64,000 bases of DNA from Gammaproteobacteria bacterium 42_54_T18 (GCA_002163245.1 MAAL01000096.1:62001-126000), one strand, 5' to 3'; numbered from the stretch's first letter, positions 18,306 through 28,238 are shown. Notes: a model not told the origin generated them from the letters alone. Numbers and translations: made by a program.

Positions 18306-19217
18306 ATGTCTAAAAAATTACGCGCCGCCATCATTGGCCCAGGCAATATCGGAACCGACCTACTCATGAAAGCCATGCGCAGTGACTGGATCGAACCCGT
18401 ATGGATGGTTGGTATAGAAGAGTCTGAAGGGATTAAACGTGCCCGTGACTTTGGCATGAAAGTATCTACCAACGGCGTTGACGGTCTAGTACCTTCAATG
18501 AAAGAAGATAATATACAAATCGTATTTGATGCAACATCCGCCTACGTTCATGCAGAAAATTCACGTAAGGTTGTAGAGCAAGGGGCTATCATGATTGATT
18601 TAACCCCTGCTGCGATTGGACCATTTTGTGTTCCTCCAGTAAATCTTGAGGAACTACTCAAAGAAGGCCGCAAAGACAACGTCAACATGGTGACCTGTGG
18701 CGGACAAGCCACTATCCCCATGGTTGCTGCGGTTAGCCAAGTGCAAGAAGTTGAATACGGCGAAATCGTTGCCACCGTTGCTTCCAAGTCAATCGGTCCG
18801 GGCACACGCAAAAATATCGACGAATTCACTCGCACCACAGCCGGCGCAATTGAACAGGTTGGCGGCGCAGCAAAGGGCAAAGCAATTATTGTATGTAATC
18901 CTGCTGAGCCACCACTAATGATGCGTGACACTATTCACTGCCTCACCAAAGACGAGCCTAATCAAGATGCCATCACCGAATCCGTTCACAGGATGGTAAA
19001 AGAGGTACAAAAATACGTGCCGGGTTATCGCCTTATTAACGGCCCTATTTTTGATGGCAAACGCGTAACCGTTTTTGTAGAAGTTGAAGGTTTAGGGGAT
19101 TTCCTACCTACTTATTCTGGCAACTTAGACATAATGACTGCTGCAGGACTACGCACCGCAGAAATGTATGCTGAGGCTATGGCCAATGGCGACATCTCAA
19201 GCACCGCAACGGCTTAA
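18306..19217 (+). CDS. hsaG: Acylating aldehyde dehydrogenase (HsaG/TesF-like)
   Basis: A 303-residue acetaldehyde/propionaldehyde dehydrogenase, the same length as HsaG. It has the NAD-binding motif GPGNIGTDL at 11-19 and catalytic Cys131 in VTCGGQAT. It converts the aldehyde released by HsaF to its CoA thioester, with the aldehyde channelled inside an HsaF-HsaG complex in studied homologues. Steroid degradation produces propanal, so propionyl-CoA is the expected product. Confidence 0.94.
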   Translation: MSKKLRAAIIGPGNIGTDLLMKAMRSDWIEPVWMVGIEESEGIKRARDFGMKVSTNGVDGLVPSMKEDNIQIVFDATSAYVHAENSRKVVEQGAIMIDLTPAAIGPFCVPPVNLEELLKEGRKDNVNMVTCGGQATIPMVAAVSQVQEVEYGEIVATVASKSIGPGTRKNIDEFTRTTAGAIEQVGGAAKGKAIIVCNPAEPPLMMRDTIHCLTKDEPNQDAITESVHRMVKEVQKYVPGYRLINGPIFDGKRVTVFVEVEGLGDFLPTYSGNLDIMTAAGLRTAEMYAEAMANGDISSTATA

Positions 19218-19253
19218 TTACCGCAAACACATTCATTTATAAGGAGACCGGCT

Positions 19254-20276
19254 ATGGATCTCAAAGGCAAAAAAATCACCCTACACGACATGTGTCTGCG
19301 CGACGGTATGCACCCTAAGCAGCACCAGATTTCGATCGATGAAATGATTGATATCGCAGTGGCTCTCGACGAATCAGGCGTACCACTCATTGAAGTCACT
19401 CACGGTGACGGACTTGGCGGGGCATCGGTTAACTATGGTTTTCCCGCGGCAAGTGATGAGGCATATTTAGACGCCGTTATTCCAAAAATGAAAAATGCTA
19501 AAATATCTGCTTTATTACTGCCAGGCATCGGTACCGTTGATCATTTAAAAATGGCTGCCGGCATTGGAGTTACAACCATTCGTGTTGCGACCCACTGCAC
19601 CGAAGCAGATTTTTCTGAACAACATATTGGCCTCGCCAGCGAAATGGGTTTAGATACTGTCGGTTTCTTAATGATGGCTCATATGATTTCTGCTGAGGCA
19701 TTGCTTGAACAAGCATTGCTAATGGAATCTTACGGTGCTAACTGTATTTACTGTACAGACTCCGCAGGTTACATGCTGCCTCATCAAGTAACAGAGCGCA
19801 TCGCCTTACTTCGTAGCAAGCTAAAACCAGAGACTGAACTTGGTTTCCACGGCCATCACAATATGGCCCTTGGTGTCGCCAACTCCCTCGCAGCAATAGA
19901 AGCTGGTGCAAATCGAATTGACGGTTCCGCAGCAGGCCTTGGTGCCGGAGCAGGAAATACACCATTAGAAGTATTAGCAACAGTTCTAGATAGAATGGAA
20001 GTAGAAACTGGCGTCAATATCTTTAAGTTAATGGCAGTGGCAGAAGAAAAAATCGTACCGCTAATGGATAATATTGTACGTGTTGACCGAGACTCATTAA
20101 CCCTGGGTTATGCCGGTGTGTATTCTTCATTTTTGTTGTTTGCTCAACGTGCTAGTGCAAAGTATGGCGTTCCATCTCAGGATATTTTACTGGAAATGGC
20201 ACGACTAAAAGCCGTTGGCGGCCAAGAAGACCTGATCGAACACGTTGCAATGGAAATGGCAAAGGCGAAAAAGTAA
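19254..20276 (+). CDS. hsaF: 4-Hydroxy-2-oxovalerate/oxohexanoate aldolase (HsaF/TesG-like)
   Basis: A 340-residue DmpG-type metal-dependent aldolase. The TIM-barrel residues Arg16-Asp17 and His20 (LRDGMH) and the metal-ligand motif GFHGHHN (about 198-204) are intact. It cleaves 4-hydroxy-2-oxohexanoate to pyruvate and propanal and should form a complex with the preceding dehydrogenase. It ends the plus-strand operon: a strong terminator follows 35 bp after the stop. Confidence 0.94.
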   Translation: MDLKGKKITLHDMCLRDGMHPKQHQISIDEMIDIAVALDESGVPLIEVTHGDGLGGASVNYGFPAASDEAYLDAVIPKMKNAKISALLLPGIGTVDHLKMAAGIGVTTIRVATHCTEADFSEQHIGLASEMGLDTVGFLMMAHMISAEALLEQALLMESYGANCIYCTDSAGYMLPHQVTERIALLRSKLKPETELGFHGHHNMALGVANSLAAIEAGANRIDGSAAGLGAGAGNTPLEVLATVLDRMEVETGVNIFKLMAVAEEKIVPLMDNIVRVDRDSLTLGYAGVYSSFLLFAQRASAKYGVPSQDILLEMARLKAVGGQEDLIEHVAMEMAKAKK

Positions 20277-20310
20277 CTCCATCCACATCTCATTTTAAAG
20301 AAATCTATAT

Positions 20311-20336
20311 AGGACGCCAATGGCGTCCTTTTTTTC
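20311..20336 (+). terminator. Strong intrinsic terminator after hsaF
   Basis: AGGACGCC at 20311-20318 pairs with GGCGTCCT at 20322-20329, followed by an eight-base T-run. It closes the ring A/B operon. An ATG in the loop at 20320 is in frame with the next gene but is unlikely to be used. Confidence 0.9.
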
Positions 20337-20349
20337 TGGAGCATTTACC

Positions 20350-20658
20350 TTGTATGCCGTTATTTTAAGAACTACCGTTGGCGATCTAAACGAAGAATAT
20401 TCTGAGGCATTAAAGCGCATGAAAACACTGGCATTTGAACAATATAAATGCCTAGAGTTTTACTCCATGATGGATGGGTCAAGAAGAATTGCTATTTCTT
20501 ACTGGAAAAACGAAGACGACATTCTTCAATGGAAAAACAATACAGAACACCGCCAAATTCAAGAGAAAGCAAAAAACTCCTGGTACACGTCTTACAACAT
20601 TCAAATCGTTGATATTAAACGAGAGTATTCCTACACACTCCCAAACAAGCAGTCTTGA
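20350..20658 (+). CDS. Small antibiotic-biosynthesis-monooxygenase-like (ABM) protein
   Basis: A 102-residue protein with the ferredoxin-like dimeric alpha-beta barrel look of ABM-family proteins: an opening beta strand (YAVILRTT), a central helix with CLEFYSMMDG and ISYWKNEDDILQWKNNTEHR, where the W-K-N-x2-EH segment is typical. I choose the TTG at 20350 because TGGAG lies eight bases upstream; the ATG at 20320 is inside the terminator loop. It could read from the upstream operon by leakage. Role unknown; such proteins can be quinone-forming oxygenases or stress factors. Confidence 0.65.
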   Translation: MYAVILRTTVGDLNEEYSEALKRMKTLAFEQYKCLEFYSMMDGSRRIAISYWKNEDDILQWKNNTEHRQIQEKAKNSWYTSYNIQIVDIKREYSYTLPNKQS

Positions 20659-20763
20659 TATAACAAACCGTTTTGTTTAAAGCATAAACGCAACAGGGAA
20701 ACTGAAAGAAGTCTTGGGTAAATATGGGCTAAAAGATTGGCAGTAAATCAACGCTCTATTCAA

Positions 20764-21261
20764 TCAGAGACTGTTGATTATCGAAACCAATGTTTCCAAC
20801 TTAGCATTCGATAACTGCCGGTAGTCAAAATAAGGCGTTACGATAAGTCGCCTCGATGGGTCAATTGCGAAATCCGCATCAACCCACCGCACCGAGCTAT
20901 CCACTGCGTTATCAACAAGCAACGTTGCAGCATGTGTTTTCCCACATATAAGCCGAACTATCTCACTTTCAGCTGGCTCAATGCAGTCATCGAACAGCAA
21001 TGCCTGATGTGACCCTTTCGTTAACAAATAATTCTCTCGATATAACTGCCATGATGCAAACCCCTTAGAGTCCAACATATACCCCAATTTGGCATAAATA
21101 TTGATTATTTTACGCCAGTGATTCCCTGTCTCACTCCCAATACTTGACAATTCACCCTTTATTGCAGGTATCAATTCTAGCCTTTCAATATATTCCACCA
21201 ACGGTGGCCTATTGCCTATATAAACAACAAAGTCACAATCAAGATCTCCAATACCTACCAT
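20764..21261 (-). CDS. Conserved-looking hypothetical protein
   Basis: A 165-residue soluble protein with no membrane segment, no signal peptide and no motif that I can name with certainty. It contains ETGNHWRKIINIYAKLGY and a C-terminal RRLIVTPYFDYRQLSNAKLE that look conserved. It is divergent from the LuxR regulator (144 bp between them) and convergent with the small ABM-like gene. Some gammaproteobacterial DUF families of this size look similar, but I cannot assign one. No function is proposed. Confidence 0.6.
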   Translation of the reverse strand: MVGIGDLDCDFVVYIGNRPPLVEYIERLELIPAIKGELSSIGSETGNHWRKIINIYAKLGYMLDSKGFASWQLYRENYLLTKGSHQALLFDDCIEPAESEIVRLICGKTHAATLLVDNAVDSSVRWVDADFAIDPSRRLIVTPYFDYRQLSNAKLETLVSIINSL

Positions 21262-21405
21262 TTACCCCTCCCTTCGATACGAAAATATGGTTAGCTCTTC
21301 ATAACAAGCTGATTTTAGAGTACTATTTTTAGCATACTCGTTTTAAGGTATTAGTTTTCATTATAAGCACGCCCTTTTCTGACTGACTTTAGGTGAAACT
21401 CGTCG

Positions 21406-22551
21406 ATGTCACTATCAATCGATAACCAGGCGTTATCCAATTTGTTATACGCTCTGTATGGATCGGCAACTACTGCAGCATCTACCAGCAGACAATTCTT
21501 AACTCAAATTCGTCACCTAATGAACCTTCAGCACGCCACAATGATCGTACGTCAACCTACGGCAACAGATCCTGGTTTAATTTACACCAGTGGCGATGAG
21601 GCTGATATAGCCATTATGGATACTGAAGCTGGCGGTTACGCTAGCCTGTATGCGCAAGATCCTTTAGTGAATTTACCCCCCGGTGAGCTGGTAACGCTTA
21701 GCGACCAAACTCCCCGAATCCAGCTGTTAAAAAGTGACTATTACCACCTCTTCCTCAAGCCCTATAACATTGATTATGTTGCAGGAATTGATTGGCTATA
21801 TGAAAAAAACTCGCGCATCTCTGTACGCTTTACTCGTGAAGAGGCACAAGGGGACTTCACCAAGGATGAGAAGGACTTTTTCCGCCTTCTCATCCCACAC
21901 TTTGAACAATCGGTTACTCTAGGTATTCAATTACGGCAATTGGACTCAGAGCGTCAAATTTACGCAGATTCTATATCAAAACGATCCATCGGTATCATCA
22001 CCCTGGATAAAAACGGCAGTATCCTACAATCAAATACCACTGCGGATAAATACCTGCATGACTCTGATGGCCTGTTACAGGCTAAGAACCAAATTAAGAT
22101 TAACAATAGCGCTCTCAATGACAAGCTTAACAAATTTATCACTGAGGCCTTAGCAACGATAAACAGTAAACAGCGTGGGCCAATCAACGCTTTGGCAGTT
22201 CCTCGTGACAGCGGCAAAGCAGACTATCAAATTATGATAAAACCCATCTCTGTTGACAGCCATGATGAGTCAGACGTCACGCCTTATTTAACCGTGTTAA
22301 TTCAAGACCCTGAACGCAACTTAGAAATATCGGTACGAACCTTAATGAACCTGTACCAACTCACCATGTCTGAGGCCACTATTGCTATTTTACTAGCAGA
22401 AGGTCACACCACAGATGAAGTTGCCGATGAATTAAACATTAAAAAGAATACCGTAAGAGCCCATTTACGATCCATGTTTGTAAAGATGGGGGTTACGCAG
22501 CAATCAATGCTTGTATCGTTGGTGCTAACCAGTTTAGCTTCTACGCTATAA
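21406..22551 (+). CDS. LuxR-type transcriptional regulator (candidate steroid regulator)
   Basis: A 381-residue protein whose last about 65 residues form a LuxR/GerE helix-turn-helix (LTMSEATIAILLAEGHTTDEV, then KKNTVRAHLRSMFVKMG). The first about 300 residues look like a sensory region without membrane segments. The ATG is preceded by TTAGGTG. It lies 1.1 kb past the steroid operon. TeiR of Comamonas testosteroni, which activates steroid genes, is a LuxR-type protein of about this length, so a similar role is plausible but not shown. No acyl-homoserine-lactone domain is evident. Confidence 0.82.
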   Translation: MSLSIDNQALSNLLYALYGSATTAASTSRQFLTQIRHLMNLQHATMIVRQPTATDPGLIYTSGDEADIAIMDTEAGGYASLYAQDPLVNLPPGELVTLSDQTPRIQLLKSDYYHLFLKPYNIDYVAGIDWLYEKNSRISVRFTREEAQGDFTKDEKDFFRLLIPHFEQSVTLGIQLRQLDSERQIYADSISKRSIGIITLDKNGSILQSNTTADKYLHDSDGLLQAKNQIKINNSALNDKLNKFITEALATINSKQRGPINALAVPRDSGKADYQIMIKPISVDSHDESDVTPYLTVLIQDPERNLEISVRTLMNLYQLTMSEATIAILLAEGHTTDEVADELNIKKNTVRAHLRSMFVKMGVTQQSMLVSLVLTSLASTL

Positions 22552-22591
22552 CGGCTACCAAGAAAGGGTTTATCGATAAACAACAAACAAT

Positions 22592-22627
22592 AAAAAAGGG
22601 TGGAGTCTGACGACTCCACCCTTTTTT
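22592..22627. terminator. Bidirectional terminator between the LuxR gene and the cold-shock gene
   Basis: A perfect 16-bp stem AAAAAAGGGTGGAGTC (22592-22607) pairs with GACTCCACCCTTTTTT (22612-22627) around a 4-base loop. The A and T runs at the ends serve both strands, fitting the convergent genes on either side. Confidence 0.92.
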
Positions 22628-22692
22628 CAGCGCTTATAATTCATCAACGATAAGTCATAAGCACTGCATTGTATCTAAATCAGCAAAGCTAA

Positions 22693-22899
22693 TTAGACAA
22701 CAACGATGTTCTCTGCCTGAGGACCTTTCTGACCCTGAGTAACAGTGAATTCAACCTTCTGACCTTCAACCAAAGTTTTGAAGCCAGAACCGCTGATAGC
22801 GCTGAAGTGTGCAAACACATCAGGACCAGATTCTTGCTCGATAAAACCAAAACCTTTAGATTCGTTGAACCACTTTACTGTACCAGTAGTAGTAGACAT
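22693..22899 (-). CDS. Cold-shock protein (CspA family)
   Basis: A 68-residue single cold-shock domain with RNP1 KGFGFI (about 15-20) and RNP2 VFAHF (28-32). It binds single-stranded RNA/DNA and acts as an RNA chaperone. The promoter inferred at 23052-23079 would give a leader of about 145 nt, the type of long 5' untranslated region that makes cspA-like mRNAs temperature-sensitive. The neighbouring RhlE helicase is transcribed away from it. Whether this copy is cold-induced cannot be read from sequence. Confidence 0.95.
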   Translation of the reverse strand: MSTTTGTVKWFNESKGFGFIEQESGPDVFAHFSAISGSGFKTLVEGQKVEFTVTQGQKGPQAENIVVV

Positions 22900-23051
22900 T
22901 ATGCTTACCTATTTTTTAAGAGTAATAGAAGCCTTTTTAAGGCCATTTTTTTGGCTGGAAGTGCTGCCATTACTTATAGAAAACAGAACGAGGACTATAC
23001 TGACATCGAAACGGTAAACATAAATATAAGACGTACTTTCAAGCTAATTGA

Positions 23052-23079
23052 ATTATATACCGGTTTAACTTGTAGTCAA
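23052..23079 (-). promoter_or_regulatory. Sigma-70 promoter and long leader of the cold-shock gene
   Basis: On the minus strand a -35 TTGACT (23074-23079) and -10 TATAAT (23052-23057) are separated by 16 bp; an overlapping TTGACA lies at 23080-23085. The leader would run from about 23045 to 22900. The rest of the 469-bp gap to the helicase gene (22900-23368) holds no credible gene; a 123-codon plus-strand frame there overlaps the csp gene and looks spurious. Confidence 0.6.
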
Positions 23080-23368
23080 TGTCAATTACATGCCAAAAAA
23101 ATATTACAAAAAACACTGTTAAAACAATACGTTATAAACATTTCCGAAAACGAAAAGCTCGACCAATACTTTCGCTGATTAATTTTTCCACACCTTTTTA
23201 ATAGGTGGCAACAATATCTAAACCACAGGTTTACAGACCAAATACAACGAATTATGCAGTGAATCAACTATTATGAGCTCGTATTCAGTATGGTTCTTAA
23301 CCACGTTATCCTGTAAGCTGCACGCCCCGCCGACTAGACGTGCCCGCTGTTAACCAAGAGATACCTCC

Positions 23369-24646
23369 ATGAGCTTTGATTCCTTAGGCCTTTCTGCCCC
23401 CATTTTAAAAGCTATCTCAGAGAAAGGGTACGAAACCCCCTCTCCGATTCAAGCCCAATCTATCCCTGCCATTCTTGCAGGACAAGATGTTATGGCGGCT
23501 GCCCAAACGGGCACCGGGAAAACAGCTGGCTTCACGTTACCTATATTAGAACGGTTAATCGAGGGTGAGCGAGCCCAGGCCAACCAAGTTCGGGTATTAG
23601 TACTTACCCCTACCCGCGAGCTGGCAGCCCAAGTTGGTGAAAGTGTTGCAACTTATGGGGCACACTTGCCACTTCGCTCTGCCGTTGTATTTGGTGGTGT
23701 AAAGATTAACCCGCAAATGATGAAATTGCGTAAAGGTGTTGATGTATTGGTTGCAACACCCGGACGATTGCTGGATCTATACAATCAAAAAGCTGTCAGG
23801 TTCAAGAATTTAGAGGTCCTTATACTCGATGAAGCTGACCGTATGCTTGATATGGGGTTCATCCACGACATCCGTAAAATTATTGCCACACTACCAAAGC
23901 AACGTCAAAACCTGATGTTCTCGGCCACCTTTTCAGACGATATACGCAAGCTTGCAAAAACCATCGTCAACAACCCGGTTGAAATTTCCGTCACACCTCG
24001 TAACTCCACTGCAACCACGGTTAAGCAATGGATTTACCCTGTCGACAAAAAACAAAAAACGTCGCTGTTAATCAAACTTATTAAAGATCATCAATGGAAG
24101 CAGGTGTTAGTTTTCTCCAAAACTAAACATGGTGCTAACAAGATCACCAGCAAGCTTGAAGACGCCGGCATTAACGCTGCTGCGATCCACGGTAATAAAA
24201 GCCAAGGGGCGCGCACTAAAGCACTGGCAGCATTTAAAGATGGCTCAGTAAGAGTACTCGTTGCTACAGACATTGCAGCGCGTGGTATCGACATCGACCA
24301 GTTACCGCAAGTTGTTAACTTCGACTTGCCTAACGTGTCGGAGGATTACGTTCACCGTATTGGCCGTACCGGTCGAGCAGGAGCGACAGGTCAGGCTGTG
24401 TCATTGGTGAGTGCTGATGAATTCAAATTATTGTCTGACATCGAACGCCTTATCCAAACGCTATTACCTCGGGAAATCGTTGCCGGTTTTGAGCCCATTC
24501 ACAGCTTACCGGAATCACGTTTAAACAGCCCCAAGAACTCGAAGAAACCTAAAAAGCCCAAAACAGGGCACCGAGATGGCCAACGCCCTTCTACCAAGGC
24601 ACAAACGCAAAAAAGACGCAGTAGACAGCCATCCACAAAAAAATAG
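23369..24646 (+). CDS. rhlE: DEAD-box RNA helicase (RhlE-like)
   Basis: A 425-residue DEAD-box helicase. Motifs in order are the Q motif ([10 protein letters not shown]), [42 protein letters not shown] and [10 protein letters not shown]. The last about 45 residues are a Lys/Arg-rich tail ([13 protein letters not shown]) like those that tether RhlE proteins to RNA. It probably acts in ribosome assembly or RNA turnover, especially in the cold, and stands divergent from a cold-shock gene. A start-proximal AAGAGA serves as a weak ribosome-binding site. Confidence 0.93.
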   Translation: MSFDSLGLSAPILKAISEKGYETPSPIQAQSIPAILAGQDVMAAAQTGTGKTAGFTLPILERLIEGERAQANQVRVLVLTPTRELAAQVGESVATYGAHLPLRSAVVFGGVKINPQMMKLRKGVDVLVATPGRLLDLYNQKAVRFKNLEVLILDEADRMLDMGFIHDIRKIIATLPKQRQNLMFSATFSDDIRKLAKTIVNNPVEISVTPRNSTATTVKQWIYPVDKKQKTSLLIKLIKDHQWKQVLVFSKTKHGANKITSKLEDAGINAAAIHGNKSQGARTKALAAFKDGSVRVLVATDIAARGIDIDQLPQVVNFDLPNVSEDYVHRIGRTGRAGATGQAVSLVSADEFKLLSDIERLIQTLLPREIVAGFEPIHSLPESRLNSPKNSKKPKKPKTGHRDGQRPSTKAQTQKRRSRQPSTKK

Positions 24647-24753
24647 AGCACAGCCGTTCACTCAAGAGCAAAGCACTGATAGTATAGGGCCAGATCGTAA
24701 TCACCTGGTTGCAATTAAGCGGCCCTAGAACCACTGCTAAATGAGAGTAGACC

Positions 24754-25773
24754 ATGCCAGATAGCAAAAAGAACATTGCCAACCAACTCCTTGAAGCACA
24801 AATTGCGTTCTTTATTGAGCAAGTCACCAGTGATGGCTTTGAACAATTAGTCAAAGACGAAATAGACTATTTCTACTCCATCATTGATACGTTAACGTTA
24901 AATGATGTCGTTAATCCTGATCAAATTAAACAAACCACCCAGAAATACTCTCAAGAACTTGAAATACACGGCGCCGTGCCTGAATTACTCGGGGAGATAG
25001 CACAGCACGTTTATGATCATCCTGCCCACGAAAATACGCTCGTCAATGATATTGTTACCGATCAACAGTTCAAAGACATTCTAGAAAAAACGCTCGAAAT
25101 GGACGACCTTCGGGAACGCGCAATCAAACAGGCGATAGCCAACCCAATATACGCGGCTTTAGTGTCCGATTTGCTTTACAACGGCATTAAAGATTACGCA
25201 ACGGATAATGCTGTGACTAAAAACATTCCTGGCGCATCATCAATGATGAAGCTAGGAAAAAACATGATGAACAAAGCAGCGCCAAAACTTGAAAAAGCAA
25301 TTGAAGATAACGTTAAACGATTTATCGAGAAAAATGCCAGCGCAACATTAAAACAAAGTGAAAAATTCCTAACAAAAACCTTAAATAACGAAAAAATTAG
25401 CGAAATTTCTCTCGATATTTGGGACAAAGCAAAACTACAAAAATTATCATCCTTTCGAAAAGCCCTCACTGCCGATGATTTACAAGATTTTCTAGTCATG
25501 GGTTACGACTATTGGATCGCTTTTCGAAAAACAGCCTATTACGCCTCCCTAGTTGATTCTGGCGTAGACTTTTTCTTCAACAAATACGGTGATTCTCCAC
25601 TAACACTAATCCTTGAAGAAGTGAGCATCGAAAAATCAATGTTGTCCGACGATGCTATGCGTTTTGCACCCCCAATCCTAGAGATGCTAAAAGAAAAAGG
25701 GATTCTAGCTGACATATTCCGCCGTCGCTTAGAACCTTTCTTTTTGTCTGAAAGCACACTTGCCATACTGTAA
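24754..25773 (+). CDS. Hypothetical helical protein
   Basis: A 339-residue, mainly alpha-helical, highly charged protein. It has no signal peptide and no clear transmembrane segment, although PGASSMMKLGKNMMNKAAPKLE (about 160-180) is amphipathic. Similar proteins appear in gammaproteobacterial genomes as conserved hypotheticals, but I cannot name the family. It precedes a DUF3820 gene by 21 bp, so they may be co-transcribed. No function is proposed. Confidence 0.7.
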   Translation: MPDSKKNIANQLLEAQIAFFIEQVTSDGFEQLVKDEIDYFYSIIDTLTLNDVVNPDQIKQTTQKYSQELEIHGAVPELLGEIAQHVYDHPAHENTLVNDIVTDQQFKDILEKTLEMDDLRERAIKQAIANPIYAALVSDLLYNGIKDYATDNAVTKNIPGASSMMKLGKNMMNKAAPKLEKAIEDNVKRFIEKNASATLKQSEKFLTKTLNNEKISEISLDIWDKAKLQKLSSFRKALTADDLQDFLVMGYDYWIAFRKTAYYASLVDSGVDFFFNKYGDSPLTLILEEVSIEKSMLSDDAMRFAPPILEMLKEKGILADIFRRRLEPFFLSESTLAIL

Positions 25774-25794
25774 CGCATTAAGAGAAAGCCTTAG

Positions 25795-26025
25795 ATGTTC
25801 GACAAACGTGATCTGTTACAACTGGCTCATATGAAAATGCCCTTTGGGAAATACAAAGGGCAGGTTTTAATAGATATACCTGAAGAATATTTACTGTGGC
25901 TCGCCAATAAAGGATTCCCTCAAGGCAAGCTTGGAATGCTACTCGAGCTTGCCCTGGAAATCCGCATCAACGGCTTAGAAAAGATTATCGAACCCATGAA
26001 AGCAATGGCTTATCCTGAAGCTTAA
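25795..26025 (+). CDS. DUF3820 family protein
   Basis: A 76-residue protein matching DUF3820: MPFGKYKGQVLIDIPEEYL followed by WLANKGFPQGKLG is the family signature. Related domains occur in quorum-sensing-regulated factors and near nucleases, but the biochemical role is unknown. It lies 21 bp after the helical hypothetical gene. Confidence 0.85.
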   Translation: MFDKRDLLQLAHMKMPFGKYKGQVLIDIPEEYLLWLANKGFPQGKLGMLLELALEIRINGLEKIIEPMKAMAYPEA

Positions 26026-26140
26026 TATTCTATAAGCACTCCCCCCTGCGCCCATAATCTATATTTCTCTGTACAACACAGCAAATAGACTAGTCTGAAT
26101 AGATGCACTCATAGTACTCAACATCAAACGAGACTCTGTT

Positions 26141-26887
26141 ATGAATCTATCTAAAATCAAAAAGGCGTTAGCAACACTACTTTTAATCACTGGAATTCCA
26201 ACCACCGCTTATTGTGACACGTTTATCGTTGGCGTAGAAAACCTCGAGTACTATCCACTGTACGAATACAAAGATGGACAATACAAAGGACTCGCCCAAA
26301 CAATGCTAGATCAATTTGGCAAAGACAAAGGGCACACGTTCGAGTACAAACCATTCCCAGTACTGCGCCTTACAAAGTACTTTGTCGAGAAGGCGGTAGA
26401 CTTCAAATTCCCTGATAACGAGTACTGGGCAAAAGACGCAAAACTTGGCCATACCGTCGTTTATAGTGACCCTGTAATGGAATACACTGATGGCGTTTTG
26501 GTAATACCAGAAAGAAAAGGCAAAGGTATTGATGGATTTAAAAAGCTTGGAACTGTTCGTGGTTTCACTCCCTGGACTTACATGTCGTTAATAAAGTCAG
26601 GGAGTATCACCGTCAACGAAGGAAACTCCCTAAACGCAGTGGTAAAACAAGCACTTAACAACCGAGTTGATGGTGCCTATTTTAATGTCTCCGTCGCAAA
26701 ATATTTCCTTGAACATCAACTTAAAAAACCCAACGTATTGGTTTTTGATGAATCATTGCCTCATACAACCAGCAACTACCACCTTTCAAGCATTAAACAC
26801 CCAAACATCATTAAACAATTTAACGCATGGCAAATTGAGCAAGCTGGGTGGATTTTGGATAAGCGACGTGAGTATGGTTTAGAATAG
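26141..26887 (+). CDS. Periplasmic amino-acid-type substrate-binding protein (SBP_bac_3-like)
   Basis: A 248-residue exported protein with a signal peptide ending near ...TTAYC/DTF (about residue 26), followed by the two-lobed solute-binding fold. It begins FIVGVENLEYYPLYEYKDG and contains YKGLAQTMLDQFGKDKG, a typical lobe 1 segment. No transporter genes adjoin it, so it may be an orphan receptor or a sensor-like binding protein, as is common in marine gammaproteobacteria. The ligand is unknown. Confidence 0.8.
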   Translation: MNLSKIKKALATLLLITGIPTTAYCDTFIVGVENLEYYPLYEYKDGQYKGLAQTMLDQFGKDKGHTFEYKPFPVLRLTKYFVEKAVDFKFPDNEYWAKDAKLGHTVVYSDPVMEYTDGVLVIPERKGKGIDGFKKLGTVRGFTPWTYMSLIKSGSITVNEGNSLNAVVKQALNNRVDGAYFNVSVAKYFLEHQLKKPNVLVFDESLPHTTSNYHLSSIKHPNIIKQFNAWQIEQAGWILDKRREYGLE

Positions 26888-26898
26888 TAGAAAAACGA

Positions 26899-27438
26899 TT
26901 ATGGGCGGCTAGCAAAAGAAACAAAGTCGTTCACATGACGATGTAGACGCTCCAGTGTTTTATTATCAATAATACTCTGGTTTTCGTTGAACTTATTGTT
27001 CACATCCGAAATCATCATTTCATGAATAGGTTGGATTTTGGATATAGTAGAGTCTAAAACCAATTTAAGGTGAGCTTGAGCTCTCGCCCCTCCAACCTCA
27101 CTTACAGCCTGAGTGATAATCGCTACGGGTTTGCCTTTCAAGGGGGAGCGAAAGGCAGGCCTAGAAGCCCAATCGATAGCATTCTTCAGAACCGCTGGAA
27201 TACTATGGTTATATTCGGGCGTGCAGAAAATTATGCCATCACATAAAGAAACGTCTTCTATGAACCTGGCAACATTTTCCGGCTTATTCTCTGCCTCAAG
27301 ATCTTCGGAATAAAAAGACAGCTCATCTAGACGCGGCACAGTACATTCATGACCTTGCAGATACTGCACAACCTCTCTAATTATACCTTGGCTAACACTA
27401 CGTTTGTGAAAACTCCCAGACAACAACATAAACCGCAT
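26899..27438 (-). CDS. NADPH-dependent FMN reductase family protein
   Basis: A 179-residue flavodoxin-like reductase. LLSGSFHKRSVSQGI near the N terminus is the FMN phosphate loop and TPEYNHSIPAVLKNAIDWASRP (about 94-115) is the family's isoalloxazine-binding signature. It likely reduces quinones or azo compounds with NAD(P)H. It is monocistronic by position; its stop faces the stop of the binding-protein gene 12 bp away. Confidence 0.9.
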   Translation of the reverse strand: MRFMLLSGSFHKRSVSQGIIREVVQYLQGHECTVPRLDELSFYSEDLEAENKPENVARFIEDVSLCDGIIFCTPEYNHSIPAVLKNAIDWASRPAFRSPLKGKPVAIITQAVSEVGGARAQAHLKLVLDSTISKIQPIHEMMISDVNNKFNENQSIIDNKTLERLHRHVNDFVSFASRP

Positions 27439-27580
27439 ATTAACACTCCTTTATCATACGAATAAAATAAGTAATCCCCCCTGCCCACCTCGTGGTTGCG
27501 CGCAATATAAACGGGTAATATCCCAAAGTAAATACTGAACCGCTATACTTTATTGGGTCAGGAATATAAAAATTTAGTCA

Positions 27581-28159
27581 TTAAGAAAGCACTTCTGACA
27601 CTCGTTTTTGAAGTGCAGGCAATACTTCCACCTCAAACCATGGGTTTTGACGTAACCATCGATTATTTCTAGGACTTGGATGCGGAAGAGGTACCATTTG
27701 TGGCCAATAGGTACGCCAAGATTTTACCAGCGCCGTCACAGAGCTAGCCGCCTTTCCAAAGTGATAAGCCTGTGCATATTGTCCTAACACCACCGTCACC
27801 TCCACGTTACAAAGCTGCTCCAGAAGCTGCTCTCGCCAAGCGTCCGCACATTCACTACGAGGAGGTAAATCACCAGATTTACCTGACCCAGGAAAGCAGA
27901 AACCCATAGGTAAAATAGCAATCTTTTCTGGGTCATAGAATTCTTCACGTGTCACACCCAACCACTCTCGCAGCCGATTCCCACTCGCGTCATCAAACGG
28001 CACTCCCGATTGATGAACCTTTCTACCGGGTGCTTGCCCTGCAATTAAAATCCTTGCGTTAGGGTGCAACTGAAGAACAGGTCGAGGGCCTTCTGCTAAG
28101 TTTTCCGCGCAAATAGTACAGGCTCGAACTCTTGTTAATAACGATGAAAATGACTCCAC
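27581..28159 (-). CDS. Uracil-DNA glycosylase-like protein
   Basis: A 192-residue UDG-superfamily protein. It has CTIC (14-17), the motif 1 equivalent GQAPGRKVHQSGVPFDDASG (about 41-60) and the motif 2 HPSPRNNRW near residue 160. The first Cys pair of family 4 enzymes is present but the second Cys pair is not obvious, so an iron-sulfur cluster is doubtful. It could repair uracil or other lesions. Divergent from the MarR/GbsR-like regulator. Confidence 0.8.
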   Translation of the reverse strand: MESFSSLLTRVRACTICAENLAEGPRPVLQLHPNARILIAGQAPGRKVHQSGVPFDDASGNRLREWLGVTREEFYDPEKIAILPMGFCFPGSGKSGDLPPRSECADAWREQLLEQLCNVEVTVVLGQYAQAYHFGKAASSVTALVKSWRTYWPQMVPLPHPSPRNNRWLRQNPWFEVEVLPALQKRVSEVLS

Positions 28160-28238
28160 AACACCCCCCTTTCTTTACATGGGTACAAGCCCCAATCTGT
28201 TGCTAACAACCTCTCATTCTTGATATATATCCATTTTT

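Noticed and set aside
22807-23178. A 123-codon plus-strand frame opposite the cold-shock gene
   Set aside because: It overlaps the real csp gene and its leader, has no start signal and no recognisable domain.
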